Origin: Marisediminicola sp040546025
GTDB lineage: Bacteria; Actinomycetota; Actinomycetes; Actinomycetales; Microbacteriaceae
Direction of reading: 5' to 3'
Assembly (NCBI RefSeq): GCF_040546025.1
Contig: NZ_JBEPNA010000001.1
Location: 248,001-312,000 of the forward strand
DNA: 64,000 bases
Shown here: piece after piece, positions 33,428-41,515 of the stretch
Layout of the letters: each line of letters opens with the position of its first letter
Position numbering within the stretch: the stretch's first letter is position 1
Translations under genes and position numbers: made by a program
Notes under the pieces: model-generated
Databases searched by the model: none
What the model saw: only the letters and a program-made list of their open reading frames with translations
What the model was told of the DNA's origin: nothing

Positions 33428-34762
33428 CTAGCCCACTCGCTCTTTGCGACCCAGTACGCCCTGGGGTCTCACGAGGAGCACAAGAATCAAAATGAGTAGC
33501 GCGACGGCGTAGCGCAGGTCGTTCGGGATCCACACGGTGGACACCTCGGTGACTATCCCGATGATGAGCGACCCGACGAGGGCGCCGAACGCGCTGCCGA
33601 GGCCGCCGAGGGTGACCGCCGCGAACAGCAGCAGCAGGATCTGGAACCCCATGTTCCAGTTGACCTGGCGGAAGATGCCGTACAGGATGCCGCTGAGCCC
33701 GGTCAGGGTTGCGGCGAGGATCCAGACGATGCGGATGATGCGGTCGACGTTGATACCGGATGCTGCGGCGAGAGACGCGTTGTCGCTCACGGCCCGTGTG
33801 GCCTTGCCGACCCGGGTGCGGGTGAGGAACAGGCCGACGAGTCCGAGCATCACGATGCTGACGCCCATGCTGACGAGCGAGGCGAGGGTGATCGTTGCCG
33901 GGCCGATGGTCACGTTCTGGGTGAGCCCGGTGTCGAGAGTCTCGATGTTTCCGCCGAGGAAGAAGAGGAAGACGTAGCGCACGAAGATCGACAGGCCGAT
34001 CGTCACGATCATCGCCTGAACGAGTCCCACCCCGCGTTTCCGCAGGGGCCGGTGCAGCCAGGCATCCTGCGCATAGCCGGTGAAGGCGCTCAGCACGAGC
34101 GTGATCGCGATCGCGGGGATGAGCGGGATGCCGAGCGAGGTGCCGAACAGGAAGAAGATGACGGCTCCGAAGGTGACCATCTCGCCGTGCGCGAAGTTGT
34201 TGAGCTTCGTCGTCCCGTAGATCAGCGAGATGCCGATCGCGCCGAGGGCGAGCAGCAGGCCGAAGTTGAGCCCGTAGATGAACCTCGTGAGAATCGTCTG
34301 GGCGATGTTGTTCTGCGCGACCGTGCCCTCGCCGGTCGGGAAGAGCACGTTGACGGTGTTGGTCGTGGAGAGGTTCACGTCCCGGGTGATGTTGTCCGGG
34401 TCGCGGGGGGCGACGCCCTCTGGGAGGGTGTCGGGCAGCAATGTCGCGGTGTATTCGCCCTGCTCGGGAACGGGGACGACCCAACGTCCATCCGGACCGG
34501 TCACGCCGATCTCGTCGAATCCCTGACCCTCGACCCGCACTTCGACGCCCTCGAGAGGCGTGTCCCCGTCGCGGATGAGCCCGCCGATCGTGAACGTGCT
34601 GGTGAAGTCGCCGCTTGGCGACGGGCTGGGGCTCGGAGTCGACTCGGCGCTCGCCGGCGCGAGGCCGACAGAGAGAGCCAGGATCAGCATTGCGATCGTT
34701 GTTCCGAGCACGACTCCGATGATTCTCATCAGAGACGTTGCTCGTCGAATGGTGAGTGGCAC
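33428..34762 (-). CDS. livH: Branched-chain amino-acid-type permease LivH with extracellular Ig/carboxypeptidase-regulatory-like N-domain
   Basis: Membrane subunit of the transporter, 444 residues, against about 290-310 for usual LivH. Residues about 1-40 look like a signal sequence, then PSPSPSPSG and a roughly 95-residue beta-rich domain (GGLIRDGDTPLEGVEVRVEG, GVTGPDGRWVVPVPEQGEY) resembling carboxypeptidase-regulatory or Cna-B-like folds. The permease proper begins about residue 155 (ILTRFIYGLNFGLLLALGAIG) and includes the LivH coupling loop TRVGKATRAVSDNASLAAASGI. Start GTG at 34762 has GGAGG five bases upstream. First gene of livHMGF. The added domain would sit outside the cell. Confidence 0.88.
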   Translation of the reverse strand: MPLTIRRATSLMRIIGVVLGTTIAMLILALSVGLAPASAESTPSPSPSPSGDFTSTFTIGGLIRDGDTPLEGVEVRVEGQGFDEIGVTGPDGRWVVPVPEQGEYTATLLPDTLPEGVAPRDPDNITRDVNLSTTNTVNVLFPTGEGTVAQNNIAQTILTRFIYGLNFGLLLALGAIGISLIYGTTKLNNFAHGEMVTFGAVIFFLFGTSLGIPLIPAIAITLVLSAFTGYAQDAWLHRPLRKRGVGLVQAMIVTIGLSIFVRYVFLFFLGGNIETLDTGLTQNVTIGPATITLASLVSMGVSIVMLGLVGLFLTRTRVGKATRAVSDNASLAAASGINVDRIIRIVWILAATLTGLSGILYGIFRQVNWNMGFQILLLLFAAVTLGGLGSAFGALVGSLIIGIVTEVSTVWIPNDLRYAVALLILILVLLVRPQGVLGRKERVG

Positions 34763-34846
34763 AAAACCTCCAGGAGCAGGCGACCGAGATCAAGGGAATC
34801 TCTCGGATTGAGGCCAGCCGTCGTCGTTGACGTTATCGAGTGAATG

Positions 34847-34872
34847 TGTCCCTCATGTTTCAGGGAGGGACA
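34847..34872. promoter_or_regulatory. Inverted repeat in the livH-guaB divergent region
   Basis: TGTCCCTC (34847-34854), ten bases, GAGGGACA (34865-34872): a perfect 8-bp-arm palindrome in the 231-base gap between livH and guaB. Fits an operator for either gene or a hairpin. No regulator is suggested by the sequence. Confidence 0.45.
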
Positions 34873-34993
34873 TAAACGTGTTCGCTCATTATGGACGGGG
34901 AATAGGTGGATCGGTAAACCGTTAAGATCAAATACCGGATTCGACGCCGCATACCGGAGCATCCACCCACCGCTCGCAATCCCCGGGAGACTC

Positions 34994-36496
34994 ATGGACC
35001 AGCCAGATCCCTTCGGCTTCATCGGCCTCACCTACGACGACGTGATGCTGCTTCCGGGCCACACCGACGTGATCCCGAGCGAAGCGGACACGTCCTCCAG
35101 GCTCACCCGCCGCATCACGCTCTCCTCTCCTCTGCTCTCGTCCGCCATGGACACGGTGACCGAGTCGCGAATGGCCATCGCGATGGCCAGAAACGGCGGC
35201 ATCGGCATCCTGCACCGCAATCTCTCGATCGAGGACCAGGCGACCCACGTCGACAAGGTCAAGCGCAGCGAGTCGGGCATGATCACGAACCCGGTCACGA
35301 CGACGCCGGAGTCGACCGTGGCAGAGGTGGATGCCCTGTGCGGCGAGTTCCGCGTGTCGGGACTGCCCGTCGTCGAGGGAGACGGCCGGCTCGTCGGCAT
35401 CATCACCAACCGCGACATGCGCTTCGTCTCGCCGTTCGAGAAGGAAACGACGCTCGTGCGGGACGTCATGACCACGCGGAACCTCATCACCGCCCCTGTC
35501 GGCATCGACCCCGACCAGGCCCTCGCGATCTTCGCCCAGCACAAGATCGAGAAGCTCCCGCTCGTCGACCCCGACGGCCGCCTGCGCGGGCTCATCACGG
35601 TCAAGGACTTCGACAAGAGCGAGAAGTACCCCAACGCGACGAAGGACCCCGAGGGCCGCCTGCGGGTCGGCGCCGCGATCGGCTTCTTCGGCGACGCGTG
35701 GGAGCGGGCCACTGCGGTCGCCGAGGCGGGCGTCGACGTCATCGTCGTCGACACCGCGAACGGCGACTCCTCCGGCGTGCTCAACATCATCCGCCGCATG
35801 AAATCCGACCCGGGCTTCGCGCACATCGACGTCATCGGCGGCAACGTCGCCACGAGGTCCGGCGCGCAGTCGCTCATTGAGGCCGGGGCGGATGCTGTCA
35901 AGGTCGGCGTCGGTCCTGGGTCGATCTGCACGACCAGGGTGGTCGCCGGAGTCGGCGTTCCCCAGGTCACCGCCGTCTACGAGGCATCCCTCGCCGCCCG
36001 CGAGCACGGCATCCCCGTCATCGCCGACGGCGGGCTGCAGTACTCGGGCGACATCGCGAAGGCGCTCGTGGCCGGAGCCGACACCGTGATGCTCGGCTCG
36101 CTGCTCGCCGGCTGCGACGAGAGCCCCGGCGACCTGATCTTCCTCAACGGCAAGCAGTTCAAGAGCTACCGCGGCATGGGGTCGCTCGGCGCGCTGCAGA
36201 CCCGCGGCAAGAAGACCTCGTATTCGCGCGACCGTTACTTCCAGGCGGACGTGTCGGGCGACGATCAGCTCATCGCCGAGGGCATCGAGGGCAAGGTTCC
36301 CTACCGCGGTCCGCTGTCCGCCGTCGCGTACCAGCTCATCGGCGGGCTGCGCCAGTCGATGTTCTACACCGGTGCGCGCACGATCGCCGAGCTCAAGCAG
36401 AAGGGCAAGTTCGTGCGGATCACCGCCGCGGGGCTGAAGGAGTCGCATCCGCACGACATCCAGATGGTCGTCGAGGCACCCAACTACCAGCGCTAA
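34994..36496 (+). CDS. guaB: Inosine-5'-monophosphate dehydrogenase
   Basis: Oxidises IMP to XMP, the committed step to GMP. The 500-residue protein has the TIM barrel with two CBS domains inserted (about 95-215; LVRDVMTTRNLITAP), the catalytic cysteine C312 in GVGPGSICTTR, and the flap stretch YFQADVSGDDQLIAEGIEG. ATG at 34994; longer upstream frames lack support. With guaA (44190) and guaB3 (37996) it makes this a purine-rich neighbourhood. Confidence 0.97.
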   Translation: MDQPDPFGFIGLTYDDVMLLPGHTDVIPSEADTSSRLTRRITLSSPLLSSAMDTVTESRMAIAMARNGGIGILHRNLSIEDQATHVDKVKRSESGMITNPVTTTPESTVAEVDALCGEFRVSGLPVVEGDGRLVGIITNRDMRFVSPFEKETTLVRDVMTTRNLITAPVGIDPDQALAIFAQHKIEKLPLVDPDGRLRGLITVKDFDKSEKYPNATKDPEGRLRVGAAIGFFGDAWERATAVAEAGVDVIVVDTANGDSSGVLNIIRRMKSDPGFAHIDVIGGNVATRSGAQSLIEAGADAVKVGVGPGSICTTRVVAGVGVPQVTAVYEASLAAREHGIPVIADGGLQYSGDIAKALVAGADTVMLGSLLAGCDESPGDLIFLNGKQFKSYRGMGSLGALQTRGKKTSYSRDRYFQADVSGDDQLIAEGIEGKVPYRGPLSAVAYQLIGGLRQSMFYTGARTIAELKQKGKFVRITAAGLKESHPHDIQMVVEAPNYQR

Positions 36497-36513
36497 TCCC
36501 CACCCCCGCTTCT

Positions 36514-36743
36514 CTTTCATTATTCAGGAGTCAGCCGGCCGGGGCGGCTTTCATCATTCAGGAGTCAGCCGGCCGATTCGGGATGCTGCAGCGCGGCCCG
36601 TCCGGTAATTGCCCGGGAATCCGGCATCCGGCTCACACGACGGCGGCCGCCGCAGGCCCAATCTCCTGAATAATGAAAGCCGCGCGTGGACCCAAGGAGG
36701 CCGATTCGGCCAGCAATCAGCCCTCACTCCTGAATAATGAAAG
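36514..36743. repeat. Palindromic element with CTTTCATTATTCAGGAG ends, copy 1
   Basis: Two forward motifs, CTTTCATTATTCAGGAG (36514-36530) and CTTTCATCATTCAGGAG (36548-36564), are each followed by TCAGCCGGCC. Two inverted copies, CTCCTGAATAATGAAAG, are at 36663-36679 and 36727-36743. They frame about 230 bases in the gap between guaB and the convergent aminotransferase gene. The same plan recurs at 49679-49876. No open frame or transposase is inside. It could be a non-autonomous mobile element or a regulatory or DNA-organising site. Confidence 0.85.
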
Positions 36744-36771
36744 CACTCGCCCGCGGACACCCGGCCGCTGA

Positions 36772-37917
36772 TCAGGCGGCGGCGAGGCGGCGGACCGCCT
36801 CCACCAGCACTTCGCTCGAGCAGGCGAGGTTGATCCGTGCGAACCCAACACCCTGCCGGCCGAAGGTGCGCCCCGCGTTGAGGGCAACTCGCCCGGACTC
36901 GAGGGCGCGGATGCTGGGATCGTCGCCCCAGCCTCGCGGCCGGAAGTCGAGCCAGCCGAGGTAGCTCGCAGCGGGCCGGCGGAAGACGACGTCGGGCAGG
37001 TGCTCGTCGATCAGCTCCCGCATCAGGTCGGCGTTGGACTCGATGGCCCTGAGCGCGGCATCCAGCCACGGCCGCCCCTGCTCGAACGCGGCGACCGAGG
37101 CGTGCAGGCCGAGCAGGCTCGTGCGGAACCCGACCTCGTACGGCATCGAGTCGAGGGTCGCCATGCCCCGGTCGCTCGCGGCGACCATGATCGCGCACTT
37201 GGTGCCGGCGATGTTCCAGCCCTTGCTCGCCGAGGTGACGCACACGCCCCGCTCGCGCGCGGCATCCGACACCGAGAGGAACGGATGGAACCGCACGCCG
37301 GCATGCACGAGCGGCGCGTGGATCTCGTCGCTCACGACCGTCGCGCCGTACCCGTCGGCGAGCTCCGCGAGGGCCTCGAGGGATGCGCGGGAGTGGACGA
37401 GCCCGAGCGGGTTGTGCGGGTTGCAGAGCAGGAGAGCGCGGGCGCCGGCGGCGAAGGCCGCGTCGATTCCGTCGAGGTCGAGCGTGTGGGCGACGCCGTC
37501 GTCGACGAGCGGCACCTCGACGACCGTGCCGCCCGCCTCGGGTACGAGGTCGAAAAACGGCGGGTAGACGGGCGGGGTGATGATCACACCGTCTCCCGGG
37601 TCGAGCACCCGGCGCAGCGTCTCCACGATCGCGACGCTGACATCCGTCGTCGTGCGCACCCGTGCCGGGTCGACCTGCCAGTCCCAGGCCTGCGCGGCGA
37701 ACCCGGCGAAGGCGGCGCCGAGGGGCGCCGGCGACCCGACATAGCCCGTGTCTGAGGCGAGCACCCGGGCGATGATGGCCTCGGCGATGGGCGCGGCGAT
37801 CGGGAAGTCCATTTCGGCGACGAACAGGGGGAGCACGTCGCCGGGAAAGGTGGTCCACTTCGCGCTCGTGCGTGCGCGGAGTGCGTCGAGCGGGTCGCAG
37901 GTCAGGTCGGTCATCAC
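36772..37917 (-). CDS. MalY/PatB family aminotransferase (putative cystathionine beta-lyase)
   Basis: Fold-type I PLP enzyme, 381 residues. Conserved parts: LFVAEMDFPIAAPIAEAI near the start, NPHNPLGLVHS, VSDEIHAPLVHAG and the PLP lysine in SASKGWNIAGTKCA. The MDFP and NPHNP motifs place it in the MalY/PatB branch, whose members cleave C-S bonds of cystathionine or act as aminotransferases. The reaction here is not decided by sequence. Stands alone, convergent to guaB with the palindromic element in between. Confidence 0.85.
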   Translation of the reverse strand: MMTDLTCDPLDALRARTSAKWTTFPGDVLPLFVAEMDFPIAAPIAEAIIARVLASDTGYVGSPAPLGAAFAGFAAQAWDWQVDPARVRTTTDVSVAIVETLRRVLDPGDGVIITPPVYPPFFDLVPEAGGTVVEVPLVDDGVAHTLDLDGIDAAFAAGARALLLCNPHNPLGLVHSRASLEALAELADGYGATVVSDEIHAPLVHAGVRFHPFLSVSDAARERGVCVTSASKGWNIAGTKCAIMVAASDRGMATLDSMPYEVGFRTSLLGLHASVAAFEQGRPWLDAALRAIESNADLMRELIDEHLPDVVFRRPAASYLGWLDFRPRGWGDDPSIRALESGRVALNAGRTFGRQGVGFARINLACSSEVLVEAVRRLAAA

Positions 37918-37995
37918 CCCAGCTTGCCCGATCGGCCCTGCCCCAGGGGACGAGCGGATGCCGGAGCCAAACGCGAGGGCAACTAGGCTGGGCCC

Positions 37996-39117
37996 GTGAC
38001 TGACGTAGAAATCGGCCGTGCCAAGCGCGCCCGCCGGGTGTTCGCCTTTGACGACATCGCCATCGTGCCGAGCCGCCGCACCAGAGATCCCCAGGATGTG
38101 TCGGTGGGGTGGTCGATCGACGCCTACCAGTTCGAGATCCCGTTCCTCGCGGCCCCGATGGACTCGGTCGTGTCGCCCGCGACCGCCATCCGGATGGGCC
38201 AGCTCGGGGGCCTCGGCGTGCTCGACCTCGAGGGGGTGTGGACGAGGTACGAGAACCCGGAGCCGCTGCTCGAGGAGATCCGCACCCTCGACGCCGCCGC
38301 CGCGACCGCGCGCATGCAGGCCATCTACTCCGAGCCGATCAAGCCGGAGCTCGTGACCGCGAGGCTCGCCGAGATCCGCGCCGCCGGCGTCACCGTCGCC
38401 GCCGCTCTCTCACCGCAGCGCACCCAGGAACTGTACGGAACCGTCGTCGCTGCGGGCGTCGACCTCTTTGTCATTCGAGGCACCACCGTGAGTGCCGAGC
38501 ACGTGTCCAAGACCCACGAGCCGCTCAACCTCAAGAAGTTCATCTACGAGCTCGACGTGCCCGTCATCGTCGGCGGCGCCGCGGGGTACACCCCGGCGCT
38601 GCACCTCATGCGCACCGGCGCAGCCGGCGTGCTCGTCGGCTTTGGCGGCGGCGCCGCCTCCACCACGCGCAAGTCCCTCGGCATCCATGCCCCGATGGCG
38701 ACCGCCGTCGCGGACGTCGCGGGCGCGCGCCGCGACTACATGGACGAGTCGGGAGGCCGCTACGTGCACGTCATCGCCGACGGCGGGCTGGGCACCTCCG
38801 GCGACATCGCCAAGGCGTTCTCGGTCGGTGCGGATGCCGTGATGCTCGGGTCGGCGCTGGCCCGCGCCACGGATGCTCCCGGCGGCGGCTGGCACTGGGG
38901 CGCCGAGGCGCACCACGGCGAACTGCCGCGCGGTCACCGTGTGTCTGTCGGCTCGGTCGCTCCTCTCGAGAAGATCCTCTTCGGCCCGTCCACAGTTGCG
39001 GATGGCACCATGAACCTCGTCGGCGCACTTCGTCGTTCGATGGCGACCACCGGATATTCCGACCTCAAGGAGTTCCAGCGCGTCGAAGTCGTTGTCGCAC
39101 CGTATAGCGCCAGATAG
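37996..39117 (+). CDS. guaB3: GuaB3 family IMP dehydrogenase-related protein
   Basis: A 373-residue TIM-barrel protein of the IMPDH/GMP reductase superfamily without CBS domains, typical of actinobacterial GuaB3. Conserved IMPDH parts are FLAAPMDSVVSP, VIADGGLGTSGDIAKAF and ADAVMLGSALA. In the loop where IMPDH has the catalytic cysteine (SICTTR in GuaB of this window) it reads AASTTR, with serine at position 222. It therefore should not work by the standard IMPDH thiolate mechanism at that residue; GMP reductase or regulatory roles have been proposed for the family. GTG start at 37996. Confidence 0.85.
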   Translation: MTDVEIGRAKRARRVFAFDDIAIVPSRRTRDPQDVSVGWSIDAYQFEIPFLAAPMDSVVSPATAIRMGQLGGLGVLDLEGVWTRYENPEPLLEEIRTLDAAAATARMQAIYSEPIKPELVTARLAEIRAAGVTVAAALSPQRTQELYGTVVAAGVDLFVIRGTTVSAEHVSKTHEPLNLKKFIYELDVPVIVGGAAGYTPALHLMRTGAAGVLVGFGGGAASTTRKSLGIHAPMATAVADVAGARRDYMDESGGRYVHVIADGGLGTSGDIAKAFSVGADAVMLGSALARATDAPGGGWHWGAEAHHGELPRGHRVSVGSVAPLEKILFGPSTVADGTMNLVGALRRSMATTGYSDLKEFQRVEVVVAPYSAR

Positions 39118-39172
39118 GTTGGATGGGAGCCCCGGCAACAGAAGGCCGGGCGTCAAGCACCGGGAGGCAGCA

Positions 39173-40903
39173 GTGAGCACGCTCAAGACGGTTACCCGAT
39201 CATCGAAGCTCGGCCCGGAGGACCGCGCGGCCGCGATCAACGCGCTGAAAGATAAAGAACTCGACATCCTCGTCGTCGGCGGCGGGATCGTCGGCACCGG
39301 GAGCGCGCTCGATGCGGCGACCCGAGGCCTGCGGGTCGGGATGGTCGAGGCGCGGGACTGGGCGAGCGGCACCTCCAGCCGGTCCTCGAAGCTCGTGCAC
39401 GGCGGCATCCGCTACCTCGAGCAGCTCGACTTCCGACTCGTGCGCGAGGCACTCAAGGAGCGCGGTCTGCTGCTGCAGCGGCTCGCCCCGCACCTCGTCA
39501 AGCCCGTGCGATTCCTGTACCCGCTTCAGAAGCGCGTCATCGAACGCGTCTACGTCGGCGCCGGGATGCTGCTCTACGACATCTTCAGCTACACCGGAGG
39601 CCGCCCGCCCGGCGTGCCGCACCACCGGCACCTGAGCAAGCGCCAGGTTATGCGCATGGCGCCGAGCCTCGCGAACGACGCTCTCATCGGCGGCATCACC
39701 TACTACGACGCGCAGGTCGACGACGCCCGCTACGTTTCCGTGCTCGCGCGCACTGCCTCGTTCTACGGCGCCCACGTCGCGTCTCGAGTGCGCGTCGAAG
39801 GGTTCATCAAGGTCGGCCAGCGCGTCGTCGGCGTGCATGCCCACGACCTCGAGACCGGCGAGAAGTTCGACATCCGCGCGAAGCAGGTCGTCAACGCGAC
39901 GGGCGTGTGGACGGACGACACCCAGGCCATGGTCGGCGAGCGAGGCCAGTTCAAGGTGCGCGCCTCGAAGGGTGTCCACCTCGTCGTGCCGCGCGACCGC
40001 TTCCAGTCCAAGCTCGGGCTGCTCCTCCGCACCGAGAAGAGCGTGCTGTTCGTCATCCCCTGGGGCCGCCACTGGCTGATCGGCACGACCGACACCGACT
40101 GGAACCTCGACAAGGCGCATCCGGCTGCGACCGCCGCCGACATCGACTACATCCTCGAGCACGTCAACTCGGTGCTCGCGGTGCCGCTCACGCGCGACGA
40201 TGTCGAGGGCGTCTTCGCCGGGCTGCGGCCGCTCCTCGCGGGCGAGTCCGACCAGACATCGAAGCTCTCGCGCGAGCACATCGTTGCCCACTCCGTTCCC
40301 GGCCTCGTCGTCGTCGCCGGCGGCAAGTGGACGACCTATCGGATCATGGCGAAGGATGCGATCGACGAGGCCGTCGCGGCGCTCGATGCCAACGTGCCGC
40401 CGAGCGCGACGGAGGACATCGCACTGCTCGGCGCCGAGGGCTACACGGCCGCGTGGAACAAGCGGGCCAAGATCGCGCGGGCGTTCGGCGTGCACAAGGT
40501 GCGGATCGAGCACCTCCTCAACCGCTACGGCACGATGACGGACGAGCTTCTCGACCTCATCCGCGAAGACCCCTCGCTCGGCGAGGCGCTGCCGGGCGCC
40601 GACGATTACATCGGCGCCGAGGTCGTCTACGCCGCCTCGCACGAGAGTGCGCTCCATCTCGAAGACGTGCTTGCCCGTCGCACCCGCATCTCGATCGAGG
40701 CGTGGGACCGCGGCGTCTCCGCGGCGCCCGTCGCCGCGGCGCTGATGGCGCGTGTGCACGGCTGGGATCAGGAGCGCGTCGACAAGGAAGTGAACAACTA
40801 CCTCAAGCGGGTTGCCGCGGAACGCGAAAGCCAGACCATGCCCGACGACGCCTCAGCAGACCGGGTGCGGCTCGAGGCTCCCGACATCGTGAGCGCCACG
40901 TAG
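39173..40903 (+). CDS. glpD: Glycerol-3-phosphate dehydrogenase (FAD, aerobic)
   Basis: Membrane-associated flavoenzyme that oxidises glycerol 3-phosphate to dihydroxyacetone phosphate and passes electrons to quinone. The 576-residue product has the FAD-binding VVGGGIVGTGSALDAATRGLRVGMVEARDWASGTSSRSSKL and the conserved WGRHWLIGTTDTDW, plus a C-terminal DAO-C domain. GTG start at 39173 after GGGAGG. It could use glycerol 3-phosphate released by the GlpQ-type enzyme encoded at 48674. Confidence 0.95.
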   Translation: MSTLKTVTRSSKLGPEDRAAAINALKDKELDILVVGGGIVGTGSALDAATRGLRVGMVEARDWASGTSSRSSKLVHGGIRYLEQLDFRLVREALKERGLLLQRLAPHLVKPVRFLYPLQKRVIERVYVGAGMLLYDIFSYTGGRPPGVPHHRHLSKRQVMRMAPSLANDALIGGITYYDAQVDDARYVSVLARTASFYGAHVASRVRVEGFIKVGQRVVGVHAHDLETGEKFDIRAKQVVNATGVWTDDTQAMVGERGQFKVRASKGVHLVVPRDRFQSKLGLLLRTEKSVLFVIPWGRHWLIGTTDTDWNLDKAHPAATAADIDYILEHVNSVLAVPLTRDDVEGVFAGLRPLLAGESDQTSKLSREHIVAHSVPGLVVVAGGKWTTYRIMAKDAIDEAVAALDANVPPSATEDIALLGAEGYTAAWNKRAKIARAFGVHKVRIEHLLNRYGTMTDELLDLIREDPSLGEALPGADDYIGAEVVYAASHESALHLEDVLARRTRISIEAWDRGVSAAPVAAALMARVHGWDQERVDKEVNNYLKRVAAERESQTMPDDASADRVRLEAPDIVSAT

Positions 40904-40975
40904 CGGCAGGATCCGCTCAGACGGCGCCGGGTAGACTCGACGGGTTCCCAACCACCCGCAAGGAGTCCTGCCCCC

Positions 40976-41512
40976 ATGGTCGATGTTCGACGGGTCAAAC
41001 TACCCGGAGTCGGAGTGCTGCACACCTTTGTCAGTGATGACGGTGGCAAGGTCGGCGTGATCAGCCACAGGTCAGGCCACAGCGACCTCATCACCTTCGC
41101 CGACGAGGACGACACATCCGATGCGGCCAAGGTCTCTCTGCGCCTGAGCGAGGACGAGGCGCACACGCTCGCCGAGTTGCTCGGCGGCACACGAATCACG
41201 GAGGGAATCGACGCCCTCGACCAGATCCCCGGCCTGAGCATCGACTGGTTCACCGTCGACTACGACGACCACATCGCAGGCAAGCACGTCGGTGCCCTCG
41301 CGGCCTGCGGGGTCGTCGGGCTCATGGTCGTCGCGGTCGTGCGCGGGGACTCCGCCAACCCGGCCCCCGCCGACGACTTCACAGTCTTCCCCGGCGACAC
41401 CCTCGTCGTGGCCGGTTCACCGGAGAAGGTCGCGAAGGCCTTCAAGTTCTACCGATCCGGAGAATTCGCGCCACGCCCCCCGGTCGCCGTCGACTCCGCG
41501 CCCGGCGGCTAG
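40976..41512 (+). CDS. Cation:proton antiporter regulatory subunit (KhtT-like, RCK-C domain)
   Basis: A 178-residue soluble protein. Residues about 75-165 form a TrkA-C/RCK-C-type domain (DHIAGKHVGALAACG, FPGDTLVVAGSPEKVAKAF) that in KhtTU and related systems binds nucleotide and gates the antiporter. The next gene, four bases on, is the membrane subunit, which fixes the role. ATG at 40976 follows AAGGAGTCC. Confidence 0.85.
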   Translation: MVDVRRVKLPGVGVLHTFVSDDGGKVGVISHRSGHSDLITFADEDDTSDAAKVSLRLSEDEAHTLAELLGGTRITEGIDALDQIPGLSIDWFTVDYDDHIAGKHVGALAACGVVGLMVVAVVRGDSANPAPADDFTVFPGDTLVVAGSPEKVAKAFKFYRSGEFAPRPPVAVDSAPGG

Positions 41513-41515
41513 GCG

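Noticed and set aside
29274..34762. Urea transporter (urtABCDE)
   Set aside because: The operator and gene types would fit, but the binding protein lacks UrtA-like sequence and no urease genes are near; branched-chain-type is the safer call.
34928..36520. Antisense frame of 530 codons over guaB
   Set aside because: Runs exactly antisense to a fully conserved enzyme; Asp/Arg/Val-rich composition typical of shadows.
36514..36743. Insertion sequence
   Set aside because: Too short, no transposase frame and no visible target duplication; kept as a palindromic element only.
39200..40759. Antisense frame of 519 codons over glpD
   Set aside because: Shadow frame; glpD has all family motifs.
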